In this document: positions 9,256 to 18,532 of the stretch, in pieces
Layout of the letters: every line of letters begins with the position of its first letter
How positions within the stretch are numbered: position 1 is the stretch's first letter
NCBI RefSeq assembly: GCF_030064125.1
Contig: NZ_CP125957.1
Coordinates: 3,782,001-3,846,000, forward strand
Source: Pseudomonas sp. G2-4
Lineage (GTDB): Bacteria > Pseudomonadota > Gammaproteobacteria > Pseudomonadales > Pseudomonadaceae
Direction: 5' to 3'
DNA: 64,000 nt
Made by a program: the position numbers and the translations under genes
Notes under the pieces: model-generated
What the model was told of the DNA's origin: nothing
What the model saw: only the letters and a program-made list of their open reading frames with translations
The model's database searches: none

Positions 9256-10269
9256 ATGAGCTACCGCACGCTAGGCCAATCCGGGTTGCAAGTCTCGACC
9301 TTGACCCTGGGCACCATGATGTTCGGCGAACAGACCAGCACCGAGGACTCGCTGCGGATCATCGACAAGGCCTGGGACCAGGGCATCAATTTCATCGACA
9401 CCGCGGACGTCTACACCAACGGTCGTTCCGAAGAGATCGTCGGCGAAGCGATTGCCAGTCGCCGCCAGGAATGGGTGCTGGCCACCAAGGTCGGCTTCGG
9501 CCCACCGGACGGTGTGCCCAATCGCAGCGGCCTGAGCCGCAAGCACCTGTTCAATGGCATCGAGGCCAGCCTGACGCGCCTGGGCACCGATTACCTGGAC
9601 ATCTATTACCTGCACCGCGAAGACCACAACACGCCGCTGCACGTCACGGTGTCGGCCATTGGCGATTTGATTCGCCAAGGCAAGATCCGCTACTGGGGCC
9701 TGTCGAACTACCGTGGCTGGCGTATCGCCGAGGTGATTCGGATCGCCGACAGCCTGGGCATCGACCGGCCGGTGATCAGCCAGCCGCTGTACAACATCGT
9801 CAACCGCCAGGCCGAAACCGAGCAGATCACCGCTGCGCAAAATTATGGCCTCGGCGTAGTGCCCTTCAGCCCCCTCGCACGTGGGGTGCTCAGCGGCAAG
9901 TACGCGCCGGACGTGGCACCGGACGCCAACAGCCGCGCCGGCCGCCTGGACAAACGCATCCTGGAAACCGAATGGCGAGTCGAGTCCCTGCGTATTGCCC
10001 AGCAAATCCTGCAATACACCCAGGGCCGGGGCGTGGGCATCGTCGAATTCGCCATCGCCTGGGTCCTGAACAACCGCGCCGTGACCTCGGCCATCGTCGG
10101 GCCGCGCACCGAGGAGCAGTGGGATTCTTACACCAAGGCACAGGCCGTGAAGATCACGGCGGAGGATGAAGCCTTCATCGACTCCCTGGTGACACCGGGG
10201 CATGCCTCGACACCGGGGTTCAATGACGTGGGTCATTTCGTGCCGGGGCGAGTGCCGCGTACGTCATAA
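9256..10269 (+). CDS. Aldo/keto reductase
   Basis: NAD(P)H-dependent oxidoreductase of 337 residues with an AKR barrel. The catalytic tetrad is present: Asp48 (FIDTAD), Tyr53, Lys78 (ATKVGF) and His120 (YYLH). The cofactor-binding end is present in VPFSPLARGVLSGKY. ATG at 9256 is seven bases from AAAGGA. It stands alone, with a REPIN after it and an unrelated gene on either side, so the substrate is unknown. It belongs to the general tas/YajO-like branch, many members of which reduce small aldehydes. Confidence 0.9.
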   Translation: MSYRTLGQSGLQVSTLTLGTMMFGEQTSTEDSLRIIDKAWDQGINFIDTADVYTNGRSEEIVGEAIASRRQEWVLATKVGFGPPDGVPNRSGLSRKHLFNGIEASLTRLGTDYLDIYYLHREDHNTPLHVTVSAIGDLIRQGKIRYWGLSNYRGWRIAEVIRIADSLGIDRPVISQPLYNIVNRQAETEQITAAQNYGLGVVPFSPLARGVLSGKYAPDVAPDANSRAGRLDKRILETEWRVESLRIAQQILQYTQGRGVGIVEFAIAWVLNNRAVTSAIVGPRTEEQWDSYTKAQAVKITAEDEAFIDSLVTPGHASTPGFNDVGHFVPGRVPRTS

Positions 10270-10290
10270 TCATTCATTGAAATAAGGAAC

Positions 10291-10382
10291 GTGGCGAGGG
10301 AGCTTGCTCCCGCTGGGCCGCGAAGCGGCCCCTTAAGTTGCGGCCGCTTCGCAGCCGAGCGGGAGCAAGCTCCCTCGCCACA
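10291..10382. repeat. REPIN (type A)
   Basis: Two inverted REP units, GTGGCGAGGGAGCTTGCTCC at the left and its complement at the right, with a GC-rich inner palindrome (GGCCGCGAAGCGGCC). Confidence 0.9.
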
Positions 10383-10431
10383 AGTAAACTCCTCACTACC
10401 ACGGCGCCCTGCCCACTAATAAGAGGCCTCA

Positions 10432-11316
10432 GTGTCCAAAGGTATCGTTCTATCGGTCTCAGCCTCCGCGCTGTTCGCCGTCATGTACTACTACACCTCG
10501 CTGCTCTCACCGTTGACCGGCCTGGAGATATTCGGCTGGCGCATGCTGCTGACGATGCCGTGCATGACCGTGTTCATGCTGGTGGTACGGGAGTGGCACC
10601 TGGTAACGGCGCTGATCCGGCGCCTGGTTGCCACGCCACGCCTGTTGATCGCTGCGATAGCGTCCTCGGCGCTGATGGGCGCCCAGTTGTGGCTGTTCAT
10701 GTGGGCGCCGCTCAACGGCTACAGCCTGGACGTGTCGCTGGGGTATTTCCTGCTGCCGCTGTCGATGGTCCTGACCGGTCGCATTGCCTACGGCGAACGC
10801 CTTTCGTATCTGCAGAAAGTCGCCGTGTTCTTCGCCACCCTTGGCGTGTTCAACGAGTTGTACCAGGTAGGTGGTTTTTCCTGGGCCACCTTGCTGGTGG
10901 TGTTGGGCTATCCGCTGTACTTCATCCTGCGCAAACGCATCAAGACCGACAACCTGGGCGGGCTCTGGCTGGACATGACGCTGATGCTGCCACTGGCACT
11001 CTGGTTCGTGCAGAGCGGCGAACAGGGATTCGAGGTGTTCAATCAATACCCGTGGCTGTCGCTGCTGATCCCGGTGCTCGGCGTGATCAGTGTTTCTGCG
11101 CTGGTGTCCTACATCGTTGCCAGCCGGCTGCTGCCGTTCAGCCTGTTCGGGTTGTTGAGCTACGTCGAACCGGTGCTGTTGCTGGGCGTGGCGCTGCTGT
11201 TGGGCGAGAGCATCAAGGCCAGTGAATGGCTGACCTACATCCCCATCTGGATGGCCGTGGCGGTGCTGGTGTTCGAGGGATTCAAGCACCTGATGCGTCA
11301 GCGGCGCAGGGGCTGA
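10432..11316 (+). CDS. rarD: RarD, EamA-family permease
   Basis: Inner-membrane transporter of the drug/metabolite superfamily, 294 residues with about ten hydrophobic segments. The start MSKGIVLSVSASALFAVMYY, the segment GYFLLPLSMVLTGR and the end segment SYVEPVLLLGVALLLGE are typical of RarD, a family named for a chloramphenicol-sensitivity phenotype; its substrate is not firmly known. The start codon is GTG at 10432 with AGAGG just upstream. It lies between a REPIN and a bidirectional terminator, so it is probably monocistronic. Confidence 0.88.
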   Translation: MSKGIVLSVSASALFAVMYYYTSLLSPLTGLEIFGWRMLLTMPCMTVFMLVVREWHLVTALIRRLVATPRLLIAAIASSALMGAQLWLFMWAPLNGYSLDVSLGYFLLPLSMVLTGRIAYGERLSYLQKVAVFFATLGVFNELYQVGGFSWATLLVVLGYPLYFILRKRIKTDNLGGLWLDMTLMLPLALWFVQSGEQGFEVFNQYPWLSLLIPVLGVISVSALVSYIVASRLLPFSLFGLLSYVEPVLLLGVALLLGESIKASEWLTYIPIWMAVAVLVFEGFKHLMRQRRRG

Positions 11317-11331
11317 GGTACACACTGCCCC

Positions 11332-11421
11332 TGTGGGAGCGAGCTTGCTCGCGATGGCGATGTACCGGTCGATGGCAATGGCGCCTGACACTCCGTTTTC
11401 GCGAGCAGGCTCGCTCCCACA
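11332..11421. repeat. REPIN (type B)
   Basis: Inverted pair of GTGGGAGCGAGCTTGCTCGC units downstream of rarD. Confidence 0.9.
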
Positions 11422-11440
11422 GGAGTCTGCGTCGCTCAAT

Positions 11441-11480
11441 AAAAAACCCGCCTGGCATCACTGCCAGGCGGGCTTTTTTT
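11441..11480. terminator. Bidirectional rho-independent terminator between rarD and hpd
   Basis: An 11-bp perfect stem (CCCGCCTGGCA at 11447-11457, complement at 11462-11472) with a TCAC loop is flanked by A6 on the left and T7 on the right, so it can stop both convergent transcripts. Confidence 0.92.
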
Positions 11481-11491
11481 GCGCTCAGGTA

Positions 11492-12568
11492 TTACTCGGT
11501 AGCCAGCACACCCCGACGTACCTGGTCGCGCTCGATGGACTCGAACAGCGCCTTGAAGTTACCTTCACCGAAGCCATCGTCGCCCTTACGCTGGATGAAT
11601 TCGAAGAACACGGGGCCCATCAGGGTTTCGGAGAATATCTGCAGCAGCAAGCGCTTGTCGCCCTGGTCTGAAGCGCCGTCCAGCAGGATACCCCGGGATT
11701 GAAGTTCATCCACCGGTTCGCCGTGGTTCGGCAGGCGGCCTTCGAGCATTTCGTAGTAGGTCTCCGGTGGTGCGGTCATGAAGCGCATGCCGATGCTTTT
11801 CAGTTTGTCCCAGGTCTTGACCAGATCGTCGGTCAAGAAGGCCACGTGCTGGATGCCTTCGCCGTTGAACTGCATCAAGAACTCTTCGATCTGCCCCGCG
11901 CCCTTGGACGATTCTTCGTTCAGCGGGATGCGGATCATGCCATCCGGGGCGGTCATGGCCTTGGAGGTCAAGCCGGTGTATTCACCCTTGATGTCGAAGT
12001 AACGGATCTCGCGGAAGTTGAACAGCTTCTCGTAGAAGCCGGCCCAGTAGGCCATGCGCCCGCGGTACACGTTGTGGGTCAGGTGGTCGATGATTTTCAG
12101 GCCCGCGCCCACCGGATTGCGGTCAACACCCTCGATAAACACGAAGTCGATGTCATAGATCGAGCTGCCTTCGCCAAAACGGTCGATCAGGTACAACGGC
12201 GCACCACCGATGCCTTTGATCGCCGGCAGGTTCAGCTCCATCGGACCGGTTTCGATGTGGATCGGCTGGGCACCGAGCTCCAGGGCGCGTTTGTAGGCCT
12301 GTTGCGAATCCTTGACCCGAAAGGCCATGCCGCACACCGACGGGCCGTGTTCGGCGGCGAAGTACGAGGCCACGCTGTGGGGTTCGTTGTTGAGAATCAG
12401 GTTGATCGCGCCCTGGCGATACAGGTGCACGTCCTTGGAGCGGTGGCTGGCCACTTTGGTGAAGCCCATGATCTCGAAGATCGGCTCCAAGGTGTTGGGC
12501 GTTGGGGATGCGAATTCGATGAATTCAAAGCCCATCAGGCCCATGGGGTTTTCGTATAGATCTGCCAT
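11492..12568 (-). CDS. hpd: 4-hydroxyphenylpyruvate dioxygenase
   Basis: Non-haem iron dioxygenase converting 4-hydroxyphenylpyruvate to homogentisate in tyrosine catabolism. 358 residues, the same length as the crystallised P. fluorescens enzyme. The three iron ligands are His162 ([10 protein letters not shown]), His241 (GIQHVAF) and Glu323 ([11 protein letters not shown]), one higher than the published mature numbering because Met is counted. The N-terminal half is the degenerate extradiol fold typical of the family. No homogentisate dioxygenase or maleylacetoacetate isomerase gene is nearby. Homogentisate is also the precursor of pyomelanin when the downstream enzyme is absent. Confidence 0.97.
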   Translation of the reverse strand: MADLYENPMGLMGFEFIEFASPTPNTLEPIFEIMGFTKVASHRSKDVHLYRQGAINLILNNEPHSVASYFAAEHGPSVCGMAFRVKDSQQAYKRALELGAQPIHIETGPMELNLPAIKGIGGAPLYLIDRFGEGSSIYDIDFVFIEGVDRNPVGAGLKIIDHLTHNVYRGRMAYWAGFYEKLFNFREIRYFDIKGEYTGLTSKAMTAPDGMIRIPLNEESSKGAGQIEEFLMQFNGEGIQHVAFLTDDLVKTWDKLKSIGMRFMTAPPETYYEMLEGRLPNHGEPVDELQSRGILLDGASDQGDKRLLLQIFSETLMGPVFFEFIQRKGDDGFGEGNFKALFESIERDQVRRGVLATE

Positions 12569-12819
12569 GTCGGCGCCTCATCATTGTTATCAATTAACCA
12601 AAAACGTTAGTTGCTAGCCATGCTGAGGACGCGCGGTGGCGCGCAGGAAATGCCGCGAACGCTGCGGGCGAGGAAATCGCCGTAGATCAGTTGAAACCCA
12701 AATATCTTCATTGTCGACCCAAGGCTCTTGCGGGCGAGGCTTCTGCTGTCAGAAGACGTTTATTCTTATATGCGTAAATCGATTCTACACAGCGTAACGA
12801 GATTTGTCCGTCTTCTGTA

Positions 12820-13764
12820 TCAAATCGCCTTTCCCGCCGACCGCGCAAGGGGTTTGTTGCACAGGAAAATGCCCACCAGGATCAGCCCGCCGCCTACGCA
12901 CATCAAGGCCGTTAACCGTTCGTCCAGCAACAGCGCCCCCAGCAGCACCGCCGTCAGCGGATTGAGCGCAATGAATACGCCGGAACGGGTCGCGCCAATC
13001 CGACGAATGCCGTCGTACCAAGCAATGTAGGCCAGGGCCGAACCCAACACGCCGAGGTAGAGCAGGCTCAGCCATTGCCGCGCGTCCAACCCGCGCAGTG
13101 CTTCGAGGCGCATCTCGCCACCTGCCACGCAGGCCAGCCACAACATCAGCGTCCCCAGCAGGATCGACCAGGTCACGGTCTGCAAGGGACCAAGGCTTTC
13201 ATTCAAGCTTCTGGAAAACAGCGAATAGATGCCCCAGCCCAGCACACAGCCAAAAATCAGCAGGTCGCCAATCCAGCCCTGCGCGGTGTTCTGCAGCAGG
13301 GACGGATCACGACTGACGATCACCAGTCCCGCCCCACCGATGCACAACACGATGCCCGCCACTTTCAACCGGCCCAGCCGTTCCTTGAATAGCCACCAGG
13401 ACGCCAACCCGATCACCGCCGGGTTCAAGGCCACGATCAACGAGGCCCGCGACGCGTTGATGTACTGCAAGCCGTAAAAGAAGCACAGGTTATAGAAGAA
13501 GATACCGAAGAACCCCAGCGCAGCCAGTTGCAGCCCTTGCTTGAGGCTGGGCCTGACCAGCGGGATCCGGGCCAGCGCGAGGAACAGCAGCAGGGCGATA
13601 CTGGCCAGCAGGAATCGCAGGCTGGCGGCGAACAGGGGTGCCAGGGCATCGGAAAGAATCCGGCCGGCTACGAAAGTCCCGCCCCAGATCATAGTGACCA
13701 TGGCGAGCTTCAGGTAGACCGGCAGGTCTGAAGGCGTTGGGATGGTTTGCTCGAGGGTTTTCAT
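12820..13764 (-). CDS. EamA-family (DMT) transporter
   Basis: Membrane permease of 314 residues with about ten predicted helices and two EamA repeats. The first repeat opens MVTMIWGGTFVAGRI and the second contains GCVLGWGIYSLFSRSL. The conserved WSILLGTLML and ALAYIAWYDGIRRIGATR segments are typical of the 10-TMS exporter branch. It is divergent from the LysR gene at 13985 across a REPIN-containing gap, an arrangement in which the regulator often controls the transporter; this is inference. Substrate unknown. Confidence 0.9.
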   Translation of the reverse strand: MKTLEQTIPTPSDLPVYLKLAMVTMIWGGTFVAGRILSDALAPLFAASLRFLLASIALLLFLALARIPLVRPSLKQGLQLAALGFFGIFFYNLCFFYGLQYINASRASLIVALNPAVIGLASWWLFKERLGRLKVAGIVLCIGGAGLVIVSRDPSLLQNTAQGWIGDLLIFGCVLGWGIYSLFSRSLNESLGPLQTVTWSILLGTLMLWLACVAGGEMRLEALRGLDARQWLSLLYLGVLGSALAYIAWYDGIRRIGATRSGVFIALNPLTAVLLGALLLDERLTALMCVGGGLILVGIFLCNKPLARSAGKAI

Positions 13765-13795
13765 CGTTCACCGTATTGAAGTCAATCGAATACCC

Positions 13796-13914
13796 GTGGC
13801 GAGGGAGCTTGCTCCCGCTGGGCTGCGAAGCAGTCCTCTCGTCCGGGCAGGTTGCGCCTGGCCATTTGTAAGGGGCCCGCTGCGCGGTCCAGCGAGAGCA
13901 AGCTCCCTCGCCAC
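13796..13914. repeat. REPIN (type A) between divergent DMT transporter and LysR genes
   Basis: Inverted GTGGCGAGGGAGCTTGCTCC units with an inner GGGCTGCGAAGCAGTCC palindrome. It occupies most of the divergent promoter region, which is unusual because REPINs normally lie downstream of genes. Confidence 0.88.
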
Positions 13915-13984
13915 GGTTCCGCAGATTGCACAGATACCGTATTGTCATCCTCATATTTCATCATCGTAAAATGAGCAATCACTC

Positions 13985-14848
13985 ATGACCCTCACCCAAC
14001 TGGAAATCTTCTCCCTGGTCGCCGAGCTGCGTGGCTTCACCGCTGCGGCAACACGATTGGGCATCGGCCAGTCAGCGGTGTCCCATGCCATCAAATCCCT
14101 GGAGCAGGAATTGGGGGTGGAACTGCTAAGGCGGCATCAGTCCCCAGTGGAACTCAGCGACATTGGCCAACAATTGCTACTGCGGGCCCGGGCCATGCTC
14201 GGTCTGGCCAACACCTTGCGCCAGGAAGCCGCCGACGCCCGGGGCATGCGCCGGGGCACCTTGCGCATTGGCTCGTTCGGCCCGACGTCGTCGATGAAAT
14301 TGCTGCCCGCTATCCTGCAACGCTACCGCGCACTGCACCCGGGGATCGAAGTGCACATCGATGAAGGACCGGACCGACAAGTCATCCAGTGGCTGGATGA
14401 ACGACGGATCGACGTCGGCTTTGTGGTGCTGCCCGAGGACCGTTTCGATACGTTCGCGCTGATGGAAGATCAGATGGTCGCCCTGCTGCCCACTGCCCAT
14501 CCCCTCGCTGCCCAGGCCAGCCTGAGTCTCAAGGACCTGTGCAACGATCCCTTCGTGCTTACCGAGGCTGGATCGTCGGAGCTGGTTTCGCGGCTGTTCA
14601 ATGCCGCCCGACTCACACCGAATGTACGCTTTCGTTGCTCGCAACTGCTCAGCACCCTGGATGTCGTCCGGCGCGGTGAGGCGGTGAGCGTGGTGTCCGA
14701 AGGCTCGCTACCAGGCGGCGACAATGCGGGTTTCGTCACGCGGCCGTTGTCGCCGCGGATTCCGCGCCAGATTGGCCTCGCCGTCTTGGACAGCCGCCAG
14801 GCATCCCCCGCCACCCTGGCGTTCATCGAACTGGCTCGGCAAGCGTGA
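13985..14848 (+). CDS. LysR-family transcriptional regulator
   Basis: 287 residues. The N-terminal winged helix-turn-helix spans about residues 1-60 (MTLTQLEIFSLVAELRGF, then AATRLGIGQSAVSHAIKSLE). The effector domain follows from about residue 90 (GTLRIGSFGPTSSMKLLP). It is divergent from the DMT transporter at 13764 and probably regulates it or itself. The ATG at 13985 is the only start that keeps the standard N-terminus. The effector is unknown. Confidence 0.92.
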   Translation: MTLTQLEIFSLVAELRGFTAAATRLGIGQSAVSHAIKSLEQELGVELLRRHQSPVELSDIGQQLLLRARAMLGLANTLRQEAADARGMRRGTLRIGSFGPTSSMKLLPAILQRYRALHPGIEVHIDEGPDRQVIQWLDERRIDVGFVVLPEDRFDTFALMEDQMVALLPTAHPLAAQASLSLKDLCNDPFVLTEAGSSELVSRLFNAARLTPNVRFRCSQLLSTLDVVRRGEAVSVVSEGSLPGGDNAGFVTRPLSPRIPRQIGLAVLDSRQASPATLAFIELARQA

Positions 14849-14948
14849 GCCCGAGCCAGGTACGACACGAATCGCAAGTCCATCTAGAATGGCCAGTACT
14901 CGATATTGCCCCCTTGATCCCTTTCCTCTCGCCCCACAGGTTGTGCAG

Positions 14949-16511
14949 ATGCCATTGACCGCCACACGTTCGCGCACGCGGCCCCGTCGCTACCTGATCA
15001 CCCTGCTCTGCGCCCTTCTCCCAATGCTGTCGGGGCTGGGCATTCTGTACCTGCAAGCGACGCGGACACTGGAGCAACAGACCCGGCAGACTGCCGAAGA
15101 GCTGGTCAGGCAGGTCGAGTTGATGCTCGACAACACCGCATTGTCGGCCCGTGAGTTGTTGCCCCTGGCCGGCCAGCCCTGCGAAGCAGTGAAGCTGGCA
15201 TTACGCGAACAAGTGACGCGCCGGCCCTTTGTCCGTTCGACCAACCTGGTGCGAGACAACACCCTGTATTGCAGTTCGTTGTTCGGCGCCTTCGAGGAAA
15301 AGGTCAATCCCGGCGATTATCACCAGGGCGCGTTGTGGCTCATGAACGGCAACCCGGTCACGCCCGATACCGCGCTGCTGATCTACCGGCTCAACGAGGG
15401 CGAGCAAGGGGCGTTGGCGACGCTCGATGGGTATCACCTGGCCAATGTCCTGCGCCTGATCGGTGGCCAGACTCGACTGCTGTTACAAGTCGGGCCGAAC
15501 TGGTTGGCGGCGGACGGCAAGGTTCGACAAGCGCCACTGCCGACCCTGGCGGTCGCACGGAGCGACCTCATCTCATCGCGCTACCCCTTCAATGTTGAAG
15601 CCGGCTTTGATGAGGGTGAAGTCTGGCGCTACATGACCCGGGAATATCCGCCGCTGTTCAGCCTGCTGATCTTCTTCGGTGTGATTGCCGGGACACTCGG
15701 TCACTGCTTGCAAAAGCGCGCCTCGTCTCCCAGCCACGAACTGCAACGGGCGCTGGAGGCTGGAGAGTTCGTTCCGTACCTGCAACCGGTCGTGCACGGC
15801 GACAGCAAGCGCTGGGCCGGCGTCGAAGTGTTGATGCGCTGGAACCATCCCACGGAAGGCCTGGTACGCCCGGACCTGTTCATTCCATTCGCCGAACACA
15901 GCGGCTTGATCGTGCCGATGACCCGGACGCTGATGCTGCAAACCCGGCACCTGCTGGCGCCACTTACCTCGCTGCTTGAAGCACCGTTTCATGTCGGCAT
16001 CAACATCACCGCTCGCCACTGCCAGGATCTGGCGCTGGTGGACGACTGCCGCGCGTTCCTGGATGCCTTCCCACCCGGCACGATTACGCTGGTGTTGGAG
16101 TTGACCGAACGCGAGTTGATCGAACCGACGCCCATCACTCACCGATTGTTCGAACAGTTGCGTGAGCTGGGCGTCAAGATCGCCATCGACGATTTCGGTA
16201 CAGGTCATTCCAGCCTGGGCTACTTGCGTCAGTTCAACGTGGACTTCCTGAAGATCGACCAGAGTTTTGTCGCGATGATCGGTGCCGACGCCCTGTCGCG
16301 TCACATACTCGACAGCATCATCGAACTGTCGGGCAAGCTGGACCTGGGCATTGTTGCCGAGGGCGTCGAAACGCTGGAACAAAGCGATTACCTGGCCGCC
16401 CACGGGGTGAACTTTTTACAAGGTTACCTATTTAGCCACCCGATTAGCGGGCAGGACTTCATTGAGACCTTGACCGCCATTAATGGCAATTACCCGCCGC
16501 CAGCCTATTGA
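14949..16511 (+). CDS. CSS-motif EAL-domain c-di-GMP phosphodiesterase
   Basis: Membrane-anchored enzyme of 520 residues expected to hydrolyse cyclic di-GMP. TM1 (YLITLLCALLPMLSGLGILY) is followed by a periplasmic CSS-motif domain (two conserved cysteines, in GQPCEAV and in NTLYCSSLFG), TM2 (FSLLIFFGVIAGTLGH) and a cytoplasmic EAL domain. The signature glutamate is Glu293 in EVLMRWNHP (EVL instead of EAL, common in this subfamily). ELTER, DDFGTGHSS (from Asp414) and AEGVET are present, so catalysis is expected. In the E. coli CSS-EAL family the periplasmic cysteines sense redox state through DsbAB. The frame is open from 14724, inside the LysR gene; Met at 14949 gives the expected short N-terminus. 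Confidence 0.92.
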   Translation: MPLTATRSRTRPRRYLITLLCALLPMLSGLGILYLQATRTLEQQTRQTAEELVRQVELMLDNTALSARELLPLAGQPCEAVKLALREQVTRRPFVRSTNLVRDNTLYCSSLFGAFEEKVNPGDYHQGALWLMNGNPVTPDTALLIYRLNEGEQGALATLDGYHLANVLRLIGGQTRLLLQVGPNWLAADGKVRQAPLPTLAVARSDLISSRYPFNVEAGFDEGEVWRYMTREYPPLFSLLIFFGVIAGTLGHCLQKRASSPSHELQRALEAGEFVPYLQPVVHGDSKRWAGVEVLMRWNHPTEGLVRPDLFIPFAEHSGLIVPMTRTLMLQTRHLLAPLTSLLEAPFHVGINITARHCQDLALVDDCRAFLDAFPPGTITLVLELTERELIEPTPITHRLFEQLRELGVKIAIDDFGTGHSSLGYLRQFNVDFLKIDQSFVAMIGADALSRHILDSIIELSGKLDLGIVAEGVETLEQSDYLAAHGVNFLQGYLFSHPISGQDFIETLTAINGNYPPPAY

Positions 16512-16717
16512 CGACGACGCTCAAACGGACAGAAACCGTTTGCTGTTGTTACATAAAGAAAAAGTTACGATTTACACATATGGGATTAACTACTACAATT
16601 TTTTGTACCTGCACTAGATAGCAGGAGAGTCATTATCACCGCGTCGCTTCAAGGCACTTGGCTTATAGCTTTGTTTGCGGTTGGTATCAGCCAAACATTC
16701 TGATTGGAGTAACGATT
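16512..16717. other. AT-rich leader upstream of the H-NS-like gene
   Basis: This stretch is visibly richer in A and T than its surroundings (for example AAGAAAAAGTTACGATTTAC and CTACAATTTTTTGTACCTG). MvaT/MvaU proteins bind AT-rich DNA, so this may be an autoregulatory region; that is inference. GGAG at 16706-16709 is the ribosome-binding site. Confidence 0.5.
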
Positions 16718-17083
16718 TTGTCCAGACTCGCTGAATTTCGTGCAGCCGAAAGGGCCCTTCAAGAACAGCTCAAGCAGCTGGAATCGCTGAAGAACGATGC
16801 CGGGCTCAAGAAAGAAATCGAATTCGAAGAAAAGCTCCAGGGACTGATGAAAACCTACGGCAAGAGCCTGCGCGACATCATCGCGATCCTTGACCCAAAG
16901 CCGTCCAAGGCTGGCTTGCCAGCGGCCAAGCCCGTTAAAACCCGCCGTGCACGCGTGGTCAAGGTTTACCATAACCCGCACACCGGTGAGTTGATCGAAA
17001 CCAAAGGCGGCAACCATCGCGGCCTGAAGGCCTGGAAAGAACAATACGGTGCGGGCACCGTTGATTCCTGGTTGCGTGGTTGA
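16718..17083 (+). CDS. mvaU: H-NS-like xenogeneic silencer, MvaT/MvaU family
   Basis: Nucleoid-associated protein of 121 residues that silences AT-rich, often horizontally acquired DNA. The N-terminal two-thirds is a coiled coil for oligomerisation (SRLAEFRAAERALQEQL onward). The C-terminal DNA-binding part has the AT-hook-like core NPHTGELIETKGGNHRGLK. The start MSRLAEFRAAE is encoded by TTG at 16718, eight bases after GGAG; an in-frame ATG at 16658 has no ribosome-binding site. It resembles P. aeruginosa MvaU (MvaV in P. fluorescens) more than MvaT because of its N-terminal sequence. A strong terminator follows, so it is monocistronic. Confidence 0.93.
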   Translation: MSRLAEFRAAERALQEQLKQLESLKNDAGLKKEIEFEEKLQGLMKTYGKSLRDIIAILDPKPSKAGLPAAKPVKTRRARVVKVYHNPHTGELIETKGGNHRGLKAWKEQYGAGTVDSWLRG

Positions 17084-17095
17084 CATCCCCAGATG

Positions 17096-17126
17096 AAAAA
17101 AGCCCTGAGACACTCAGGGCTTTTTT
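17096..17126 (+). terminator. Rho-independent terminator of the H-NS-like gene
   Basis: Perfect stem AGCCCTGAG (17101-17109) paired with CTCAGGGCT across an ACA loop, then T6. An A6 run on the left lets it also act on the facing gene. Confidence 0.9.
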
Positions 17127-17174
17127 ATGCGCTCAACTTTTGGATCGCGCCTGCGGCGTATTGTGCTGATAGGC

Positions 17175-17711
17175 TTATAGTTTCAGGCTATTTCGTACCG
17201 ACTGTATTTCATCCTGGCTTTCAACAAACACCTGCGCCTGTCCCGCATAGGACAGCACATAAGCCTTGCCCTCATTTAGTGCCGCGACGAGTGTCTGAGA
17301 CAACACATGTCGTCCGTTCTGCGTGATCGTGCAAGTGGTTTCCAAGGCCGTGACTTCGCCCAACATGGAAGAATGGATCTTATTACACACACTTTGATAA
17401 CCACCCTGGAAAAAATCCTTTTGGATTGACTTACGCATTTCCAGTAATACGCCTTGCAAGTTGACTTGATGATCGGCCTCGATGGGCGTCGTGGTCAATT
17501 CCATGACCATCACCGCATTGCCCCCGGCATCGCTCTTGGTCGCCCGTTGTCGATTCGTTCCCGGCGCCGTCGTCGAGGCAGGAGCCTCGGCGGGTAGCGA
17601 CTCGATCACCCAGCCCTGTGGCCATGCGACCTGCGGTTCAACCGCCTGGACACCGCCACTCGCAATGGTGGCAAACAGCAGGACAAACAGCGAAAGGCAC
17701 GGTCGAATCAT
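17175..17711 (-). CDS. Exported protein of unknown function (possibly DUF4946)
   Basis: 178 residues with a Sec signal peptide (MIRPCLSLFVLLFATIASGG, then VQA before the mature chain). The mature part begins VEPQVAWPQGWVIESLPAEA and contains two cysteines (QSVCNKIH and ETTCTITQ) that could form a disulfide. It resembles small periplasmic proteins of Pseudomonas that I recall under DUF4946, but this needs a profile search. The frame is open to 18014 through the neighbouring gene; the Met at 17711 before the signal peptide is the sensible start. It converges on the H-NS-like gene at the terminator. Function unknown. Confidence 0.8.
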   Translation of the reverse strand: MIRPCLSLFVLLFATIASGGVQAVEPQVAWPQGWVIESLPAEAPASTTAPGTNRQRATKSDAGGNAVMVMELTTTPIEADHQVNLQGVLLEMRKSIQKDFFQGGYQSVCNKIHSSMLGEVTALETTCTITQNGRHVLSQTLVAALNEGKAYVLSYAGQAQVFVESQDEIQSVRNSLKL

Positions 17712-17904
17712 TGCGTTGCACTCAAGGACGAATCGTAAAGTCTGAAGCCCACCGCCGAACCAGGCAATAGCCACGCACGGTTTGGCGATGCTGCATCCCT
17801 TGCGTATCATGGGCGCACCTGCAAGGAAGCCGTTTAACGCAAGCCCAGGAACCGTCGCAACAGAGTTGCTACGCCGTTTGCCCCACTTATTTTCCGGAGG
17901 GCCC

Positions 17905-18426
17905 ATGAGCCTGCACGAACTCAATACTTTCCCGGGCGTCACTGCCCAACCCGACGCTGTCACGGCCGGATTCGTCTTCAACCACACCATGCTGCGGGTC
18001 AAGGACATTACCAAGTCCCTGGATTTCTACACCCGGGTGCTGGGTTTTTCCCTGGTGGAAAAACGCGACTTCCCGGAAGCTGAATTCAGTCTGTATTTCC
18101 TGGCCCTGGTAGACAAGAACCAGATTCCTGCGGATGCGTCGGCCCGTACCGAATGGATGAAGTCGATCCCTGGCATCCTCGAACTGACCCACAACCATGG
18201 CACCGAAAGCGATCCGGCGTTCGCCTACCACAACGGCAACACCGACCCGCGTGGGTTTGGCCACATCTGCATCTCGGTACCGGACGTCGTTGCTGCCTGC
18301 GAGCGCTTCGAAGCACTGGGCTGCGACTTCCAGAAACGCCTGACCGACGGCCGCATGAAGAGCCTGGCGTTCATCAAGGACCCGGATGGCTACTGGGTTG
18401 AAATCATCCAGCCGGCACCGCTGTAA
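17905..18426 (+). CDS. gloA: Lactoylglutathione lyase (glyoxalase I)
   Basis: Metal-dependent enzyme that isomerises the methylglyoxal-glutathione hemithioacetal to S-lactoylglutathione. 173 residues, the long eukaryote/Pseudomonas-type class. All four metal ligands are visible: His27 (FNHTMLRV), Glu93 (LELTHN), His120 (GFGHICI) and Glu166 (WVEIIQP). The start at 17905 follows CCGGAGG; the frame extends up to 17782 but overlaps nothing useful. Upstream is the divergent DUF4946-like gene and downstream a terminator shared with ahpF. Confidence 0.96.
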   Translation: MSLHELNTFPGVTAQPDAVTAGFVFNHTMLRVKDITKSLDFYTRVLGFSLVEKRDFPEAEFSLYFLALVDKNQIPADASARTEWMKSIPGILELTHNHGTESDPAFAYHNGNTDPRGFGHICISVPDVVAACERFEALGCDFQKRLTDGRMKSLAFIKDPDGYWVEIIQPAPL

Positions 18427-18442
18427 ACCTCCCCCACCACCC

Positions 18443-18520
18443 CATGTGGGAGCTTGCTCCCACAGAATAATGGGCGATAAAAAACCCCATGAGCCATGAC
18501 TCATGGGGTTTTGTTTTTCC
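18443..18520. terminator. Short REP-like palindrome and bidirectional terminator between gloA and ahpF
   Basis: TGTGGGAGCTTGCTCCCACA at 18445-18464 is a perfect palindrome that looks like a collapsed REP pair. It is followed at 18479-18512 by a stem (AAAACCCCATGAG paired with CTCATGGGGTTTT) with A and T runs on both sides, serving both convergent genes. Confidence 0.88.
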
Positions 18521-18532
18521 GCTATCGGCTGC